A stretch of DNA of 64,000 nucleotides from Actinoallomurus soli (GCF_024055715.1 NZ_JAMXMV010000022.1:1-64000); one strand, 5' to 3'; shown: positions 26,563 through 38,442, counted from the stretch's first letter. Notes: generated from the sequence alone by a model not told the origin. Numbers and translations: made by a program.

Positions 26563-27639
26563 TCAGGCGTGCGGGGCGGACCGGTCGTCGGTCCACGCGG
26601 CGTTCGACGGGAGGGCCTCCGTGTCGGCGCGGAAGCGGGGGAGCGCCGACGGGTACTTCTCCCGGATGAAGGCGATCAGGTGCTCGCGGACGTCGCACCG
26701 CAGGTCGAACGCGCTGGGGGAGTCGTGCGCGCTCATCAGCGCCCGTACCTGGACCAGGCCGTTCGGCAGGACGTCGGTCACCTGCAGCACCCAGTCCTTC
26801 TGGTCCCAGAGGGGATGCTCGCGCAGGAACCCGTACAGCTCCGTCCGCAGTTCCTCGACGGGAACACTCCAGTCCACGTGCAGCAGCACCGTGCCGATCA
26901 CCCGGGAGGTGTGCCGGGTCCAGTTCTCGAAGGAGTTGTGCACGAAGTACGACACGGGAAGCACGAGCCGCCGTTCGTCCCACAGTCGCAGCACGACGTA
27001 CGTGAGCGTCAGCTCCTCGATCCGGCCCCACTGGCCCTCGACGACGAGGACGTCGTCGATGCGCAGGGCGTCGCTGAAGGCCAGCTGCAGCCCGGCGAAG
27101 ACGTTGCTCAGCGTCGACTGGGCGGCGATGCCGGCGACGATGCCGGCGATCCCGGCGGAGGCCAGCAGGCCCGCGCCCACCGCCCGTACGGCCGGGAACG
27201 TGAAGAGCATCGACGACGCCGCGATGATCACGACGACGGCAGCGGCGGTCCGGCGCAGGAGCATCACCTGCGTCCGCACCCGCCGGGCGCGGACGTTCCG
27301 GTCGCCCTCGATTCGGGTGAGGTGCTCGAGGGCAACGTCGGTCGCGGCGTAGGCCGCCTGGATGATCAGCCAGGTCATCGACGCGATGACGAGGAGCGAG
27401 AGCGTGTGGCGGATGTCGGGCGCGGCCCGGCCCAGGACCTGGCGCGGCGGCAGCCCGGCGGTCGCTCCCGCCGCGAAGGCGAGGGCGAAACCCGGCTTGA
27501 CGCAGCGCCGGACGATGGGCGGAGCCAGCGGCCAGCGTGAGACGAGCCGGCTCGTGAGCGCCCGGCGAAGGATCTCCACCACCAGCAGGCCGAGCAGTAC
27601 CGAGCCGATCAGTACGGCCAGCGCGGTGACGGTCGACAC
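26563..27639 (-). CDS. MscS-type mechanosensitive channel
   Basis: 358 aa. About five N-terminal helices lead to the pore helix GIAGIVAGIAAQSTLSNVFAG, the conserved MscS signature, followed by the beta domain (VEGQWGRIEELTLTYVVLRL) and the cytoplasmic cage (HTSRVIGTVLLHVDW). It is expected to release solutes on hypo-osmotic shock. GTG 27639 is chosen because an A-rich GGGGGA ribosome site lies 8-9 nt upstream; TTG 27645 would add 2 residues. It is convergent with the Rieske genes and divergent from uvrC. Confidence 0.88.
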   Translation of the reverse strand: MSTVTALAVLIGSVLLGLLVVEILRRALTSRLVSRWPLAPPIVRRCVKPGFALAFAAGATAGLPPRQVLGRAAPDIRHTLSLLVIASMTWLIIQAAYAATDVALEHLTRIEGDRNVRARRVRTQVMLLRRTAAAVVVIIAASSMLFTFPAVRAVGAGLLASAGIAGIVAGIAAQSTLSNVFAGLQLAFSDALRIDDVLVVEGQWGRIEELTLTYVVLRLWDERRLVLPVSYFVHNSFENWTRHTSRVIGTVLLHVDWSVPVEELRTELYGFLREHPLWDQKDWVLQVTDVLPNGLVQVRALMSAHDSPSAFDLRCDVREHLIAFIREKYPSALPRFRADTEALPSNAAWTDDRSAPHA

Positions 27640-27791
27640 GATCAAGGTCCCCCTTCATCCGATCGAGTGCTGAACCCTGGCTCCCCGTGACCGCCGTCGT
27701 TCCCAGAAATTGCCAATCCGCACAAGTGACCCGAGTCACCACAATTCGTCACACAAGCCACGTCGCCGCCCGACCGGACTAGGCTTACGGC

Positions 27792-29753
27792 GTGGCAGAT
27801 CCGGCGACCTATCGGCCCGCGCCCGGCTCCGTCCCCGAGTCTCCCGGGGTGTACCGCTTCCGCGACGGGACCGGCCGGGTCATCTACGTGGGCAAGGCGA
27901 AGAGCCTCCGCGCCCGGCTGAACTCCTACTTCGCCGACTTCGCGGGCCTGCATCCCCGTACGCAGACCATGCTGCAGACCGCCACGGGCGTCGACTGGAC
28001 GGTCGTGCGCACCGAGGTCGAGGCGCTGCAGCTGGAGTACTCCTGGATCAAGGAGTTCGACCCGCGGTTCAACGTGAAGTACCGCGACGACAAGTCCTAT
28101 CCGTACCTCGCGGTGACCATGCACGAGGACGTCCCGCGCGTGCAGGTCATGCGCGGCGCGAAGAAGAAGGGCGTCCGCTACTTCGGCCCGTACTCCCACG
28201 CGTGGGCGATCCGCGAGACCGTCGACCAGCTGCTGCGGGTGTTCCCGGTGCGCACCTGCTCGGCCGGGGTCTTCCAGCGGCAGCGGCGGATGGACCGGCC
28301 GTGCCTGCTCGGTGACATCGGCAAGTGCTCGGCGCCCTGCGTCGGCCGGGTCACCGAGGCGGCCCACCGGGAGCTCGCCGAGGACTTCTGCGACTTCATG
28401 GCGGGGGACACGGCCCGGTTCATCAAGGCGCTCGAGAAGGACATGAAGGCGGCCGCCGCCGGCCAGGAGTACGAGCGCGCCGCGCGCCTGCGCGACGACA
28501 TCCGGGCCCTGCAGCGGGCGCTGGAGAAGCAGTCGGTGGTGCTGGGCGACACGACCGACTGCGACGTCATCGCCTTCGCCGACGACGAGCTGGAGGCCGC
28601 GGTCCAGGTCTTCTACGTGCGCGGCGGGCGGATCCGGGGCCAGCGCGGCTGGGTCGTCGACAAGGTCGAGGATGTCACGACCGGCGAGCTCGTCGAGCAG
28701 TTCGTACTGCAGATGTACGGCGAGGCCACGTCGGAGGCGGTGCCACGGGAGATCCTGGTCCCCGCGCTGCCGCCCGACACCGACGCGGTCGTCGAGCTGC
28801 TCGCCGAGCACCGGGGTGGCCGCGTCGACCTGCGGGTGCCCCAGCGCGGCGACAAGAAGACGCTGCTGGAGACCGTCGAGCGCAACGCCGTCGAGGCGTT
28901 CAAGCAGCACAAGACGCGCCGGGCGACGGACCTGACGACCCGCAGCAAGGGCCTGCAGGAGCTGCAGGACGCACTTGAGCTCGACCAGGCGCCGCTGCGG
29001 ATGGAGTGCTACGACGTCTCGAACCTCCAGGGCACCAACGTCGTCGCCTCGATGGTCGTCTTCGAGGACGGCCTGCCGCGCAAGAGCGAATACCGGCGGT
29101 TCTCCATCAAGACGGTCGAAGGCCAGGACGACGTCCGCTCCATCCACGAGGTGATCCGCCGCCGCTTCAAGCGGTACCTGGAGGAGACGGAGAAGACCGG
29201 CGAGCTGGACGTCCTGGGCGAGCCGGAGGCCGGCGGGCCGATCGACCCCGAGACGGGCCGGCCCCGCAAGTTCGCCTATCCGCCCAACCTCGTCGTCGTC
29301 GACGGCGGCCCGCCGCAGGTCGCGGCCGCTCAGCGGGCCCTCGACGAGCTCGGCATCGACGACGTGGACGTGTGCGGCATCGCCAAGCGCCTGGAGGAGC
29401 TCTGGCTGCCCGGCGAGGAGGACCCGGTCATCCTGCCGCGCAACAGCGAGGCGATGTACCTCGTGCAGCGGCTCCGCGACCAGGCGCACGACTTCGCCAT
29501 CCGGTACCACCGGACCAAGCGGAGCAAGGGCATGCTGGTCAGCGAGCTCGATGACGTCCCCGGCCTGGGGCCGGGCCGCCGCAAGGCTCTGATCAAGCAC
29601 TTCGGGTCCGTGAAGATGCTCAAGCAGGCCGGCCCCGACCAGATCGCCGAGGTTCCTGGCATCGGGCGCCGTACGGCTGAGAACATCGTCGCGGCGTTGC
29701 ACGCCGACGACGGGGCGGCGACCGGCGCGCAGGACGGGGGAGACGAGACGTGA
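27792..29753 (+). CDS. uvrC: UvrABC excinuclease subunit C
   Basis: 653 aa. Domain order is GIY-YIG nuclease (residues 10-90: [20 protein letters not shown]), a UVR/UvrB-binding region, an RNase H-like endonuclease domain with [20 protein letters not shown] and [11 protein letters not shown], and tandem HhH motifs at the C terminus ([31 protein letters not shown]). It makes both incisions of nucleotide excision repair. Cysteines around CSAGVF...[13 protein letters not shown] may bind an iron-sulfur cluster. It heads the uvrC-rapZ-yvcK-whiA cluster, with a 4-base overlap to rapZ. Confidence 0.97.
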   Translation: MADPATYRPAPGSVPESPGVYRFRDGTGRVIYVGKAKSLRARLNSYFADFAGLHPRTQTMLQTATGVDWTVVRTEVEALQLEYSWIKEFDPRFNVKYRDDKSYPYLAVTMHEDVPRVQVMRGAKKKGVRYFGPYSHAWAIRETVDQLLRVFPVRTCSAGVFQRQRRMDRPCLLGDIGKCSAPCVGRVTEAAHRELAEDFCDFMAGDTARFIKALEKDMKAAAAGQEYERAARLRDDIRALQRALEKQSVVLGDTTDCDVIAFADDELEAAVQVFYVRGGRIRGQRGWVVDKVEDVTTGELVEQFVLQMYGEATSEAVPREILVPALPPDTDAVVELLAEHRGGRVDLRVPQRGDKKTLLETVERNAVEAFKQHKTRRATDLTTRSKGLQELQDALELDQAPLRMECYDVSNLQGTNVVASMVVFEDGLPRKSEYRRFSIKTVEGQDDVRSIHEVIRRRFKRYLEETEKTGELDVLGEPEAGGPIDPETGRPRKFAYPPNLVVVDGGPPQVAAAQRALDELGIDDVDVCGIAKRLEELWLPGEEDPVILPRNSEAMYLVQRLRDQAHDFAIRYHRTKRSKGMLVSELDDVPGLGPGRRKALIKHFGSVKMLKQAGPDQIAEVPGIGRRTAENIVAALHADDGAATGAQDGGDET

Positions 29754-30652
29754 ACCATACGACAGGGGCCAATCTGCCGGGCGGCCCTCAAGTGCCCGAC
29801 ATCGTGATCATCACCGGCATGTCCGGGGCGGGGCGGAGCACCGCCGCCAAGTCGCTGGAGGACCTGGACTGGTTCGTCGTCGACAACCTGCCGCCGGGCC
29901 TGCTGGCCACGATGGCCGATCTCGCCGAGCGCGGCCAGGGGGCGGTCCCGCGCATCGCGGTCGTCGTCGACGTGCGCAGCCGGGCCTTCACGACCGACCT
30001 GCAGTCGGCGTTCGACGACCTGGAGGCGCGCGGCGCGCACCCACGGGTGGTGTTCCTGGAGGCGTCCGACGACGTCCTCGTCCGCCGCTTCGAGAGCGTA
30101 CGCCGGCCGCACCCGCTGCAGGGCGACGGCCGGATCGTCGACGGCATCGCCCGCGAGCGCGAGTTGCTGCGCGACGTCCGCGCCGAGGCGGATCTCGTCC
30201 TCGACTCCAGCGCGCTGAACGTCCACGAGCTGCGCGCCAAGATCGTCGAGTTCTTCGGGGGCGAGGCGGGGGAGTCGAGCCTGCGCGCGACCGTCGTCTC
30301 CTTCGGCTACAAGTACGGCCTGCCCGTCGACGCGGACCTGGTGGTGGACTGCAGGTTCCTGCCGAACCCGCACTGGATCCCCGAGCTGCGCCCGCAGAAC
30401 GGCCGGGACCCGGCAGTGCGCGACTACGTCCTGTCCCGGCCGGGGGCCAAGGAGTTCCTCGACGCCTACACCGAGGTGCTGCGGCTGCTCGCGGAGGGGT
30501 ACGAACGCGAGGGCAAGCACTACGTCACGCTCGCCGTCGGCTGCACCGGCGGCAAGCACCGCAGTGTCGCGATGGCCGAGCAGTTCGGCGCCCGGCTCGG
30601 CGATGAAGGGCTCGAGGTGAGAGTCGTCCACCGGGATCTGGGACGGGAATAA
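29750..30652 (+). CDS. rapZ: RNase adapter RapZ / nucleotide-binding protein YvcJ
   Basis: 300 aa. Walker [18 protein letters not shown], then the [10 protein letters not shown] motif and RPHPLQG, followed by the C-terminal [20 protein letters not shown] region with [10 protein letters not shown]. RapZ is an RNase adapter for a GlmZ sRNA in enterics and a nucleotide-binding protein in Gram-positives; the latter role is not fixed. The GTG start overlaps the uvrC stop. The order uvrC-rapZ-yvcK-whiA is a conserved actinobacterial operon. Confidence 0.95.
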   Translation: MNHTTGANLPGGPQVPDIVIITGMSGAGRSTAAKSLEDLDWFVVDNLPPGLLATMADLAERGQGAVPRIAVVVDVRSRAFTTDLQSAFDDLEARGAHPRVVFLEASDDVLVRRFESVRRPHPLQGDGRIVDGIARERELLRDVRAEADLVLDSSALNVHELRAKIVEFFGGEAGESSLRATVVSFGYKYGLPVDADLVVDCRFLPNPHWIPELRPQNGRDPAVRDYVLSRPGAKEFLDAYTEVLRLLAEGYEREGKHYVTLAVGCTGGKHRSVAMAEQFGARLGDEGLEVRVVHRDLGRE

Positions 30653-30658
30653 CGACAG

Positions 30659-31636
30659 GTGGCTTCCCCCAAGGTCGTCGCCCTCGGCGGAGGGCACGGA
30701 TTGTTCGCCTCACTGTCCGCGCTGCGCCGGGTCACCGACCGGCTCACGGCCGTCGTGACCGTCGCCGACGACGGCGGCTCCAGCGGCCGGCTGCGCCGGG
30801 AGCTCGGCGTCCTGCCGCCCGGTGACCTGCGCATGGCGCTGGCCGCGCTGTGCCGCGACGACGACTGGGGGCGCACCTGGAGCGAGGTGGTCCAGCACCG
30901 CTTCCGCAGCGAGGGCGAGCTGCACGGGCACGCCGTGGGCAACCTGCTCATGGTGGCGCTGTGGGAACTGCTCGACGACCCGGTCGCCGGCCTGGACTGG
31001 ATGGGACGGCTGCTGGGCGCGCAGGGCCGGGTGCTGCCCATGGCGTCCGTGCCGCTCGACATCGTGGCGGAGGTCCGTGGCGCCGACCCGGAGCGGCCGC
31101 AGGAGATCACTCACGTACGCGGCCAGGTGGCCTGTGCCAAGACCGCCGGGCAGGTCCTGAGCGTCTCGCTGGTCCCGCCGGACCCGCCCGCGTCCCCCGA
31201 CGCCCTGCGCGCCATCGAGGAGGCCGACTGGGTCGTCTTCGGACCCGGCTCCTGGTTCACCAGCGTGCTGCCCCACCTGAAGGTCCCCGAGCTGGCCCAG
31301 GCGCTCCTGCGCACGCCGGCCCGGCGGATCGTCGCGCTCAATCTCGAACCCCAGCCCGGCGAGACCGATGACTTCTCGCCGCAGCGGCACCTGGAGGTGC
31401 TGCGCGCCCACGCCCCCGACCTGAGGGTCGACATCGTCCTCGCCGACCGGAATGTCGTAGAGGAGCGCGATGTCGTCGAGAAGGCGGCGCGTACCCTCGG
31501 GGGGACGCTCGTGCTGGCCGACGTCGCGGCCGGAGATGGATCTCCACGACATGATCCGGCACGGTTGGCCCAAGCGTTCGCACAGATCTTTGTCAGCGGC
31601 CACTGTCCCCGGCAAGATTCGGCGAGACTGCCCTGA
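30659..31636 (+). CDS. YvcK family gluconeogenesis factor
   Basis: 325 aa, YvcK/CofD-like. Features: VVALGGGHGLFASLSAL at the N terminus, VTVADDGGSSGRLR, LPPGDLRMALAAL, the HAVGNLLMVAL segment and DWVVFGPGSWFTSVLPHL. Homologues (YvcK in Bacillus, CuvA in Mycobacterium) bind UDP-sugars and couple carbon metabolism to cell-wall synthesis. GTG 30659 lies 6 bp after the rapZ stop, so the operon is tight. Within the conserved cluster it precedes whiA. Confidence 0.95.
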   Translation: MASPKVVALGGGHGLFASLSALRRVTDRLTAVVTVADDGGSSGRLRRELGVLPPGDLRMALAALCRDDDWGRTWSEVVQHRFRSEGELHGHAVGNLLMVALWELLDDPVAGLDWMGRLLGAQGRVLPMASVPLDIVAEVRGADPERPQEITHVRGQVACAKTAGQVLSVSLVPPDPPASPDALRAIEEADWVVFGPGSWFTSVLPHLKVPELAQALLRTPARRIVALNLEPQPGETDDFSPQRHLEVLRAHAPDLRVDIVLADRNVVEERDVVEKAARTLGGTLVLADVAAGDGSPRHDPARLAQAFAQIFVSGHCPRQDSARLP

Positions 31637-31669
31637 CGGGATGTTGGCTACAGGGGGAGGATCACATCC

Positions 31670-32650
31670 ATGGCGATGACCGGCGTGGTGAAGGACGAGC
31701 TGAGCAGGCTGTCCGTCATGAAGCCGTGCTGCCGCAAGTCCGAGGTGTCGACGCTGCTGCGCTTCGCCGGAGGACTGCACATTGTCAGCGGGCGCATCGT
31801 GATCGAGGCGGAGCTCGACACCGGAGCCGCGGCGCGACGTCTGCGCAAGGACCTCGCGGAGGTCTTCGGGCACAGCTCCGACGTGGTGGTGCTGGCGCCG
31901 AGCGGGCTTCGCAAGGGCAACCGGTACGTCGTCCGGGTGTTCCGCGACGGTGAGTCCCTGGCCCGGCAGACCGGCCTGATCGACAACAATGGCCGCCCGG
32001 TCCGCGGCCTGCCCCGGCACGTCGTGGCCGGCGGCGCCTGCGACGCCGAGTCGGCGTGGCGGGGGGCGTTCCTGGCGCACGGCTCGCTGACCGAGCCCGG
32101 CCGGTCGATGTCCCTGGAGGTGACCTGCCCCGGCCCGGAGGCCGCCCTGGCCCTGGTCGGCGCGGCACGGCGGCTGAGGATCCACGCCAAGGCGCGCGAG
32201 GTGCGCGGCGTGGACCGCGTCGTCGTCCGCGACGGCGACGCGATCTCGGCGCTGCTGACCCGGCTCGGCGCGCACGACTCGGTGCTCGCCTGGGAGGAGC
32301 GCCGGATGCGCCGGGAGGTCCGCGCCACCGCGAACCGTCTGGCCAACTTCGACGACGCGAACCTCCGCCGCTCCGCGCGGGCGGCGGTCGCGGCCGGGGC
32401 ACGGGTCGCGCGCGCCCTGGAGATCCTCGCCGACGACGCGCCCGAGCACCTCGTGGCCGCCGGCCGGCTCCGGCTGGAGCACAAGCAGGCGTCTCTGGAG
32501 GAGCTCGGCCAGCTCGCCGACCCGCCGCTGACCAAGGACGCCATCGCCGGCCGGATCCGGCGCCTGCTGGCCATGGCCGACAAGCGCGCGATAGACCAGG
32601 GCATCGCCGGCACCGAGGCGAACGTCACCGCGGACATGCTCGCGCCCTGA
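31670..32650 (+). CDS. whiA: Sporulation regulator WhiA
   Basis: 326 aa. An N-terminal LAGLIDADG-derived domain ([21 protein letters not shown]) lacks nuclease residues, and the C-terminal helix-turn-helix is [27 protein letters not shown]. WhiA works with WhiB in the commitment to sporulation septation in streptomycetes and is conserved in Gram-positives for division. ATG 31670 follows GGGGGAGGAT. It ends the uvrC cluster; 200 bp of non-coding DNA follow before the DGPF gene. Confidence 0.96.
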   Translation: MAMTGVVKDELSRLSVMKPCCRKSEVSTLLRFAGGLHIVSGRIVIEAELDTGAAARRLRKDLAEVFGHSSDVVVLAPSGLRKGNRYVVRVFRDGESLARQTGLIDNNGRPVRGLPRHVVAGGACDAESAWRGAFLAHGSLTEPGRSMSLEVTCPGPEAALALVGAARRLRIHAKAREVRGVDRVVVRDGDAISALLTRLGAHDSVLAWEERRMRREVRATANRLANFDDANLRRSARAAVAAGARVARALEILADDAPEHLVAAGRLRLEHKQASLEELGQLADPPLTKDAIAGRIRRLLAMADKRAIDQGIAGTEANVTADMLAP

Positions 32651-32771
32651 TCCTGGGGTTCCGTTCGCGCCCGGATCCCCGGGTCCCGCCGGCTCCCCGA
32701 CCCGCCGATCCCATGATGTGCCGATCCCATGATCTGCGTGCCGGATCCGGTGTAGAAATCTCGGCGGAGGA

Positions 32772-32798
32772 TGTCGAGGGCCACCCGGCGGCTCCGAC
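32772..32798 (+). promoter_or_regulatory. Predicted ECF42 promoter for the DGPF-ECF module
   Basis: TGTCGA (32772-32777) and CGAC (32795-32798) are 17 bp apart and 52 bp before the DGPF GTG. This matches the ECF42-type -35/-10 pair (TGTCGA and CGA-C type) as I recall it. The sigma factor probably drives its own DGPF-sigma operon. Confidence 0.65.
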
Positions 32799-32850
32799 CA
32801 CCTGGCGAGAGGCGCCCGAGCCAGGGGCGCCGGAGCGAAGGGTGCCGAGC

Positions 32851-33216
32851 GTGAAGTACATGATCCTGATCTACGGCAATCAGGAGCTGTGGGAGTCGTT
32901 CTCCGCGGAGGACTTCGAGAAGGCCGTCGCGGCGCAGGACGCGTTCAACCGGAGGTTCGCCGAGACGGGGGAGCTGCTGGGCGCGTACGGGACCGCGGAC
33001 GCCGCCCAGGCGAAGGTCGTGCGGGTACGCAACGGGGTCCCGGCGGTCACGGACGGCCCCTACCTGGAGACCAAGGAGTACCTGGCCAGCTGGTACCTGA
33101 TCGACGTGGAGGGTGAGGAGCGGGCGCTGGAGATCGCCGCCGAGCTGCCCTTCGCCTCGACGCACGCGGTCGAGGTCTGGCCGATCCTGCACGAGGCCGC
33201 CGGGAACACTCTGTGA
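32851..33216 (+). CDS. DGPF-domain (YciI-related) protein
   Basis: 121 aa, YCII-related fold. The eponymous motif is seen as VTDGPYLETKEYLASWYLIDV, after MKYMILIYGNQEL. DGPF proteins are common partners of ECF sigma factors, and here the gene overlaps an ECF42 gene by 4 bases (GTGA). Start chosen at GTG 32851, because GGAGCGAAG lies upstream; GTG 32842 would add 3 residues. The role of DGPF proteins is not established; enzyme-like activity has been suggested. The predicted ECF42 promoter lies upstream. Confidence 0.88.
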   Translation: MKYMILIYGNQELWESFSAEDFEKAVAAQDAFNRRFAETGELLGAYGTADAAQAKVVRVRNGVPAVTDGPYLETKEYLASWYLIDVEGEERALEIAAELPFASTHAVEVWPILHEAAGNTL

Positions 33217-34490
33217 CCTCGGCCGGGCCGCCGCCGGGCGAACCGCTCGGGGACCTGCTGCGCCGCCTGGCGCCGCAGGTCCTCGGGGCCCTCATGCGCC
33301 GCTACGGCCGCTTCGACGCCTGCGAGGACGCCGTCCAGGAGGCACTGCTCGCCGCGGCCGCCCAGTGGCCCGCCGAGGGCGTTCCCGGCAACCCGTACGG
33401 CTGGCTGGTCACCGTCGCGACGCGGCGCTTCACCGATGGGGTCCGCAGCGACGCGGCGCGCCGGCGGCGGGAGGACGCCGACCTCCTCGCCACCCCGCCC
33501 TCCCTGCTGGTGGCGGCCGCCGCCGACCACCGGGCTCCCGGCGAGCACGACGACGGCCTGACGCTGCTGTTCCTGTGCTGCCACCCGTCGCTGTCGCCGG
33601 CCACGCAGATCGCGCTGACGCTGCGGGCGGTCGGCGGCCTCGGCACCGCGGAGATCGCCCGCGCCTTCCTTGTGCCCGAGGCGACCATGGCGCAGCGCAT
33701 CAGCCGGGCCAAGCAGACCATCCGGAAGGCCGGGGCGAGGTTCGAGCCGCCGTCGCCGGAGGAACGCCCTGAGCGTCTCCGTGCGGTGCTGCACGTGCTG
33801 TACCTGATGTTCAACGAGGGCTACACCGTCAGCGCCGGCTTCGAACTCCAGCGCCACGACCTGACGGCCGACGCCCTGCGCCTGACCCGCCTGCTGCACC
33901 GGCTGCTGCCGGAGGACGGCGAGGTCGCCGGGCTCCTGGCCCTCATGCTCCTGACCGAGGCGCGCCGCGACGCCCGCACCCGGCCGGACGGCTCGCTGGT
34001 CCCGCTGCCCGAGCAGGACCGCGACCGGTGGGACCGGGCCCTCATCGCCGAAGGCGTCGCCCTCGTCACCGCGACGCTGGCGCGCACGCGCGCGCTCGGG
34101 CCGTACCAGATCCAGGCGGCGATCGCCGCCGTCCACGACGAGGCCGAGCGGGCCGAGGACACCGACTGGCCGCAGGTCCTCGCGCTGTACGAGCTCCTGG
34201 AGCGCGTCGAGGCGGGCCCGATGGTCACCCTGGGCCGGGCGGTCGCCGTCGCCATGGTCCACGGCCCGGCGCGCGGCCTGGACGTGGTCGCCGGCCTGGC
34301 GGCCGACGACCGCATGGCGCGGCACCACCGGCTCCACTCCGTACGGGCCCACCTGCTGGAGATGGCCGGCCGGCGGGGGGAGTCGCTGGAGGCGTACCGG
34401 ACCGCCGCCCGATATGCGACGAGCGTGCCGGAGAAGCGCCATCTCGACGCCCGTGCCGGCCGGCTCGCGGCCGCCGCGCCCGTGGGGTAG
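33213..34490 (+). CDS. ECF42-type RNA polymerase sigma factor
   Basis: 425 aa, longer than a normal 180-aa ECF factor. Sigma region 2 (RRYGRFDACEDAVQEALLAAA) and region 4 (GLGTAEIARAFLVPEATMAQRISRAKQTI) occupy the first 170 residues; the remaining 250 form helical TPR-like repeats (LYLMFNEGYTVSAGFELQRHDLTADALRL) typical of the ECF42 and related groups. These have no anti-sigma factor; the C-terminal extension and the DGPF partner are thought to control activity. GTG 33213 overlaps the DGPF stop. Confidence 0.9.
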   Translation: MTSAGPPPGEPLGDLLRRLAPQVLGALMRRYGRFDACEDAVQEALLAAAAQWPAEGVPGNPYGWLVTVATRRFTDGVRSDAARRRREDADLLATPPSLLVAAAADHRAPGEHDDGLTLLFLCCHPSLSPATQIALTLRAVGGLGTAEIARAFLVPEATMAQRISRAKQTIRKAGARFEPPSPEERPERLRAVLHVLYLMFNEGYTVSAGFELQRHDLTADALRLTRLLHRLLPEDGEVAGLLALMLLTEARRDARTRPDGSLVPLPEQDRDRWDRALIAEGVALVTATLARTRALGPYQIQAAIAAVHDEAERAEDTDWPQVLALYELLERVEAGPMVTLGRAVAVAMVHGPARGLDVVAGLAADDRMARHHRLHSVRAHLLEMAGRRGESLEAYRTAARYATSVPEKRHLDARAGRLAAAAPVG

Positions 34491-35843
<1,353 letters not shown>

Positions 35844-35932
35844 GCCGAGCGGCGGGCGGCGCACGAGCGACGGGCCCTGAACGGGAACACGAGGCCGTGA
35901 ACCGCCGCCCGGCCCGGTGACGGCGAACCCAC

Positions 35933-35971
35933 GAACGAGCGCAGCAGGTCCCGGACCTGCTGCGCTCGTTC
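35933..35971 (+). terminator. Intercistronic hairpin between gap and pgk
   Basis: A perfect 18-bp stem (35933-35950 with 35954-35971) has a 3-nt loop and no T-run, 23 bp before the pgk ATG. It may act as a partial terminator or an mRNA-processing and stability element that makes gap more abundant than pgk-tpiA. Confidence 0.75.
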
Positions 35972-35994
35972 CGACACGACCAGGAGTGCGATCA

Positions 35995-37191
35995 ATGAGC
36001 ATGTCCACGATCGACGATCTCGGCGACGTGCGCGGCAAGCGGGTGCTGGTCCGCTCGGACCTCAACGTTCCGCTGCAGGACGGCGTGATCGGGGACGACG
36101 GCCGGATCCGTGCCAGCGTCCCGACCATCAACAGGCTCGCCGACAAGGGCGCGCGCGTCATCGTCTGCGCCCACCTCGGCCGCCCCAAGGGCCAGGTGAA
36201 GCCGGAGTTCTCCCTCGCCCCCGTCGCCGAGCGGCTGGGCGAGCTGCTGGGCCGCGAGGTCCGCTTCGCCACCGACACCGTCGGCGACAGCGCGCGGGCC
36301 ACCGCCGACGCGCTCCAGGACGGCGAGGTCGCCCTCCTGGAGAACCTCCGCTTCGAGGCCGGCGAGACCAGCAAGGACGACGCGGAGCGCGGCGAGTTCG
36401 CCGACCGCCTGGCCGCCCTCGCCGAGCTGTACGTGGGCGACGGCTTCGGCGCCGTGCACCGCAAGCACGCCAGCGTCTACGACGTGCCGCAGCGGCTCCC
36501 GCACGCCGCCGGCGGCCTCATCGCCGCCGAGGTCGACGTGCTGCGCCGCCTCACCGGCGAGCCCACCCGGCCGTACGTCGTCGTCCTGGGCGGCGCGAAG
36601 GTCTCCGACAAGCTCGGCGTCATCGCCAACCTCCTCGGCAAGGTCGACCGCCTCATCGTCGGCGGCGGCATGGCGTACACCTTCCTCAAGGCCCAGGGTC
36701 ACGAGGTCGGCAAGTCGCTGCTGCAGGAGGACCAGCTCGACCAGGTCCGCGGCTTCATCGAGGAGGCGGCCAAGCGCGACGTCGACCTGGTGCTGCCGGT
36801 CGACGTGCTGGCGGCCACCGAGTTCGGCCCCGACGCGCCGCACGAGGCCGTCGCGGCCACCGCGATCCCGGCCGACCGCGAGGGCCTGGACATCGGCCCG
36901 CGCACCCGCGAGCTGTTCGCGAGCAAGCTGGCCGACGCGGCCACCGTCTTCTGGAACGGCCCGATGGGCGTGTTCGAGTTCGACGCCTTCGCCGGCGGCA
37001 CCCGCGCGGTCGCCGAGGCCCTCATCGCCTCGGACGCGTTCACCGTGGTCGGCGGCGGCGACTCGGCCGCGGCCGTGCGCAAGCTCGGCCTCCCCGAGGA
37101 CGGCTTCTCCCACATCTCGACCGGTGGCGGCGCGAGCCTCGAGTACCTCGAGGGCAAGACGCTGCCCGGCCTGTCCGCCCTGGAGGACTGA
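35995..37191 (+). CDS. pgk: Phosphoglycerate kinase
   Basis: 398 aa. N-domain motif [21 protein letters not shown], and the C-domain nucleotide motifs [28 protein letters not shown] and the terminal [14 protein letters not shown]...[14 protein letters not shown]. It makes ATP and 3-phosphoglycerate. ATG 35995 has AGGAG 8 nt upstream; an internal ATG 36001 is also in frame. The stop is 2 bp before the tpiA GTG, so pgk and tpiA are cotranscribed. Confidence 0.97.
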   Translation: MSMSTIDDLGDVRGKRVLVRSDLNVPLQDGVIGDDGRIRASVPTINRLADKGARVIVCAHLGRPKGQVKPEFSLAPVAERLGELLGREVRFATDTVGDSARATADALQDGEVALLENLRFEAGETSKDDAERGEFADRLAALAELYVGDGFGAVHRKHASVYDVPQRLPHAAGGLIAAEVDVLRRLTGEPTRPYVVVLGGAKVSDKLGVIANLLGKVDRLIVGGGMAYTFLKAQGHEVGKSLLQEDQLDQVRGFIEEAAKRDVDLVLPVDVLAATEFGPDAPHEAVAATAIPADREGLDIGPRTRELFASKLADAATVFWNGPMGVFEFDAFAGGTRAVAEALIASDAFTVVGGGDSAAAVRKLGLPEDGFSHISTGGGASLEYLEGKTLPGLSALED

Positions 37192-37193
37192 CC

Positions 37194-37994
37194 GTGGCCT
37201 CGAAGACCGCTCCGCAGCAGCGCAGGCCGCTCATCGCCGGCAACTGGAAGATGAACCTCACGCACTTCGAGGGCATCGCCCACGTCCAGAAGGTCGCCTT
37301 CGGCCTCAAGGACGCCGACTACGAGGCGGTCGACGTCGCGATGCTGCCGCCGTTCACCTTCATTCGCAGCATCCAGATGCTGGTGGACGCCGACAAGCTC
37401 AAGCTCGTGTACGGCGCGCAGGACATCTCGCCGCATGAGAAGGGCGCCTACACCGGCGAGATCTCCGGCGCGATGCTCGCCAAGCTCGGCTGCACCTACG
37501 TCCTGGCCGGGCACTCAGAGCGCCGCCAGTACCACAACGAGGACGACACGCTCGTCAACGCGAAGGTGAAGGCGGCCCTCAAGGACGACCTGACGCCGAT
37601 CCTGTGCGTCGGCGAGGGCCTGGAGGTCCGTAAGGCCGGGGAGCACCTGTCCCACACGCTCGCCCAGGTCGAGGGCGGTCTGCAGAAGGTCCCGGCCGAC
37701 CAGGCGCAGCGCGTCGTCATCGCGTACGAGCCGGTGTGGGCGATCGGCACCGGCGAGGTCGCGACCCCTGAAGACGCGCAGGAGGTCTGCGGCGCGATCC
37801 GCACGCGGCTGGCCGAGCTGTACAGTGGAGACCTCGCCGATCAGGTCCGCGTTCTCTACGGGGGCTCCGTCAAGGGCGACAACATCGCCGGCATCATGGC
37901 GAAGCCGGACATCGACGGAGCACTCGTCGGCGGAGCGAGCCTGGACGCCGGGGAGTTCGTCAAGATCTGCAGGTATCGCGAGCTGCCGGTGTGA
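37194..37994 (+). CDS. tpiA: Triosephosphate isomerase
   Basis: 266 aa, a TIM barrel. Active-site Lys in LIAGNWKMN, the His in VLAGHSERR, and catalytic Glu in [13 protein letters not shown], followed by the phosphate loop [12 protein letters not shown]. Converts dihydroxyacetone phosphate to glyceraldehyde-3-phosphate. GTG 37194 starts 2 bp after the pgk stop. Ends the glycolytic part of the run; secG follows after 129 bp. Confidence 0.97.
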   Translation: MASKTAPQQRRPLIAGNWKMNLTHFEGIAHVQKVAFGLKDADYEAVDVAMLPPFTFIRSIQMLVDADKLKLVYGAQDISPHEKGAYTGEISGAMLAKLGCTYVLAGHSERRQYHNEDDTLVNAKVKAALKDDLTPILCVGEGLEVRKAGEHLSHTLAQVEGGLQKVPADQAQRVVIAYEPVWAIGTGEVATPEDAQEVCGAIRTRLAELYSGDLADQVRVLYGGSVKGDNIAGIMAKPDIDGALVGGASLDAGEFVKICRYRELPV

Positions 37995-38123
37995 TCTTGC
38001 GCAACAGACTGCGCGTTTCTGCTGAACCACGCGGTGGAACGTCGTACCCTCGGTAGCGGATGACCTGAATACGCGAACATTCCCCGCGAGCAGCGGGGTG
38101 AATCACGAAAGCGCTGAACTGCT

Positions 38124-38366
38124 GTGATCATCACAATCTCCATCGTGCTCATCCTGACGAGCGCGCTGATGGTGCTGCTCGTCCTCCTGCACAAGGGGAA
38201 GGGTGGTGGCCTGTCGGACCTGTTCGGCGGCGGCATCAGCTCGTCGCTCGGCGGGTCGTCCGTGGTCGAGCGGAACCTCGACCGGTTCACGATCGGCACG
38301 GGCGTGATCTGGTTCGCGTCGATCATCGCGCTGGGTCTGCTGCTCAAGCACGGCCACCACGGCTGA
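38124..38366 (+). CDS. secG: Preprotein translocase subunit SecG
   Basis: 80 aa with two transmembrane helices (IITISIVLILTSALMVLLVL near residues 2-22, and the second near residues 57-75) and the connecting loop GGGLSDLFGGG typical of SecG. It assists the SecYEG channel. GTG 38124 start. The upstream 129 bp include TACCCT at 38044-38049 as a candidate -10 and a short CCCCG...CGGGG dyad (38079-38103). It lies between tpiA and rbpA, a common actinobacterial order. Confidence 0.95.
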   Translation: MIITISIVLILTSALMVLLVLLHKGKGGGLSDLFGGGISSSLGGSSVVERNLDRFTIGTGVIWFASIIALGLLLKHGHHG

Positions 38367-38442
38367 GTCCGGCAAGACCCGCAGTGTGTTGACGGCCGCC
38401 GCGCCCCGCGTCGCGGCGGCCAAAGGAAGCGAGGAGTAGTCC

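Noticed and set aside
38079-38103. A dyad with CCCCG and CGGGG blocks before secG that looks like a type I-E CRISPR repeat.
   Set aside because: It occurs once only, with no second repeat, spacers or cas genes nearby. It is better read as a small stem in the secG leader.
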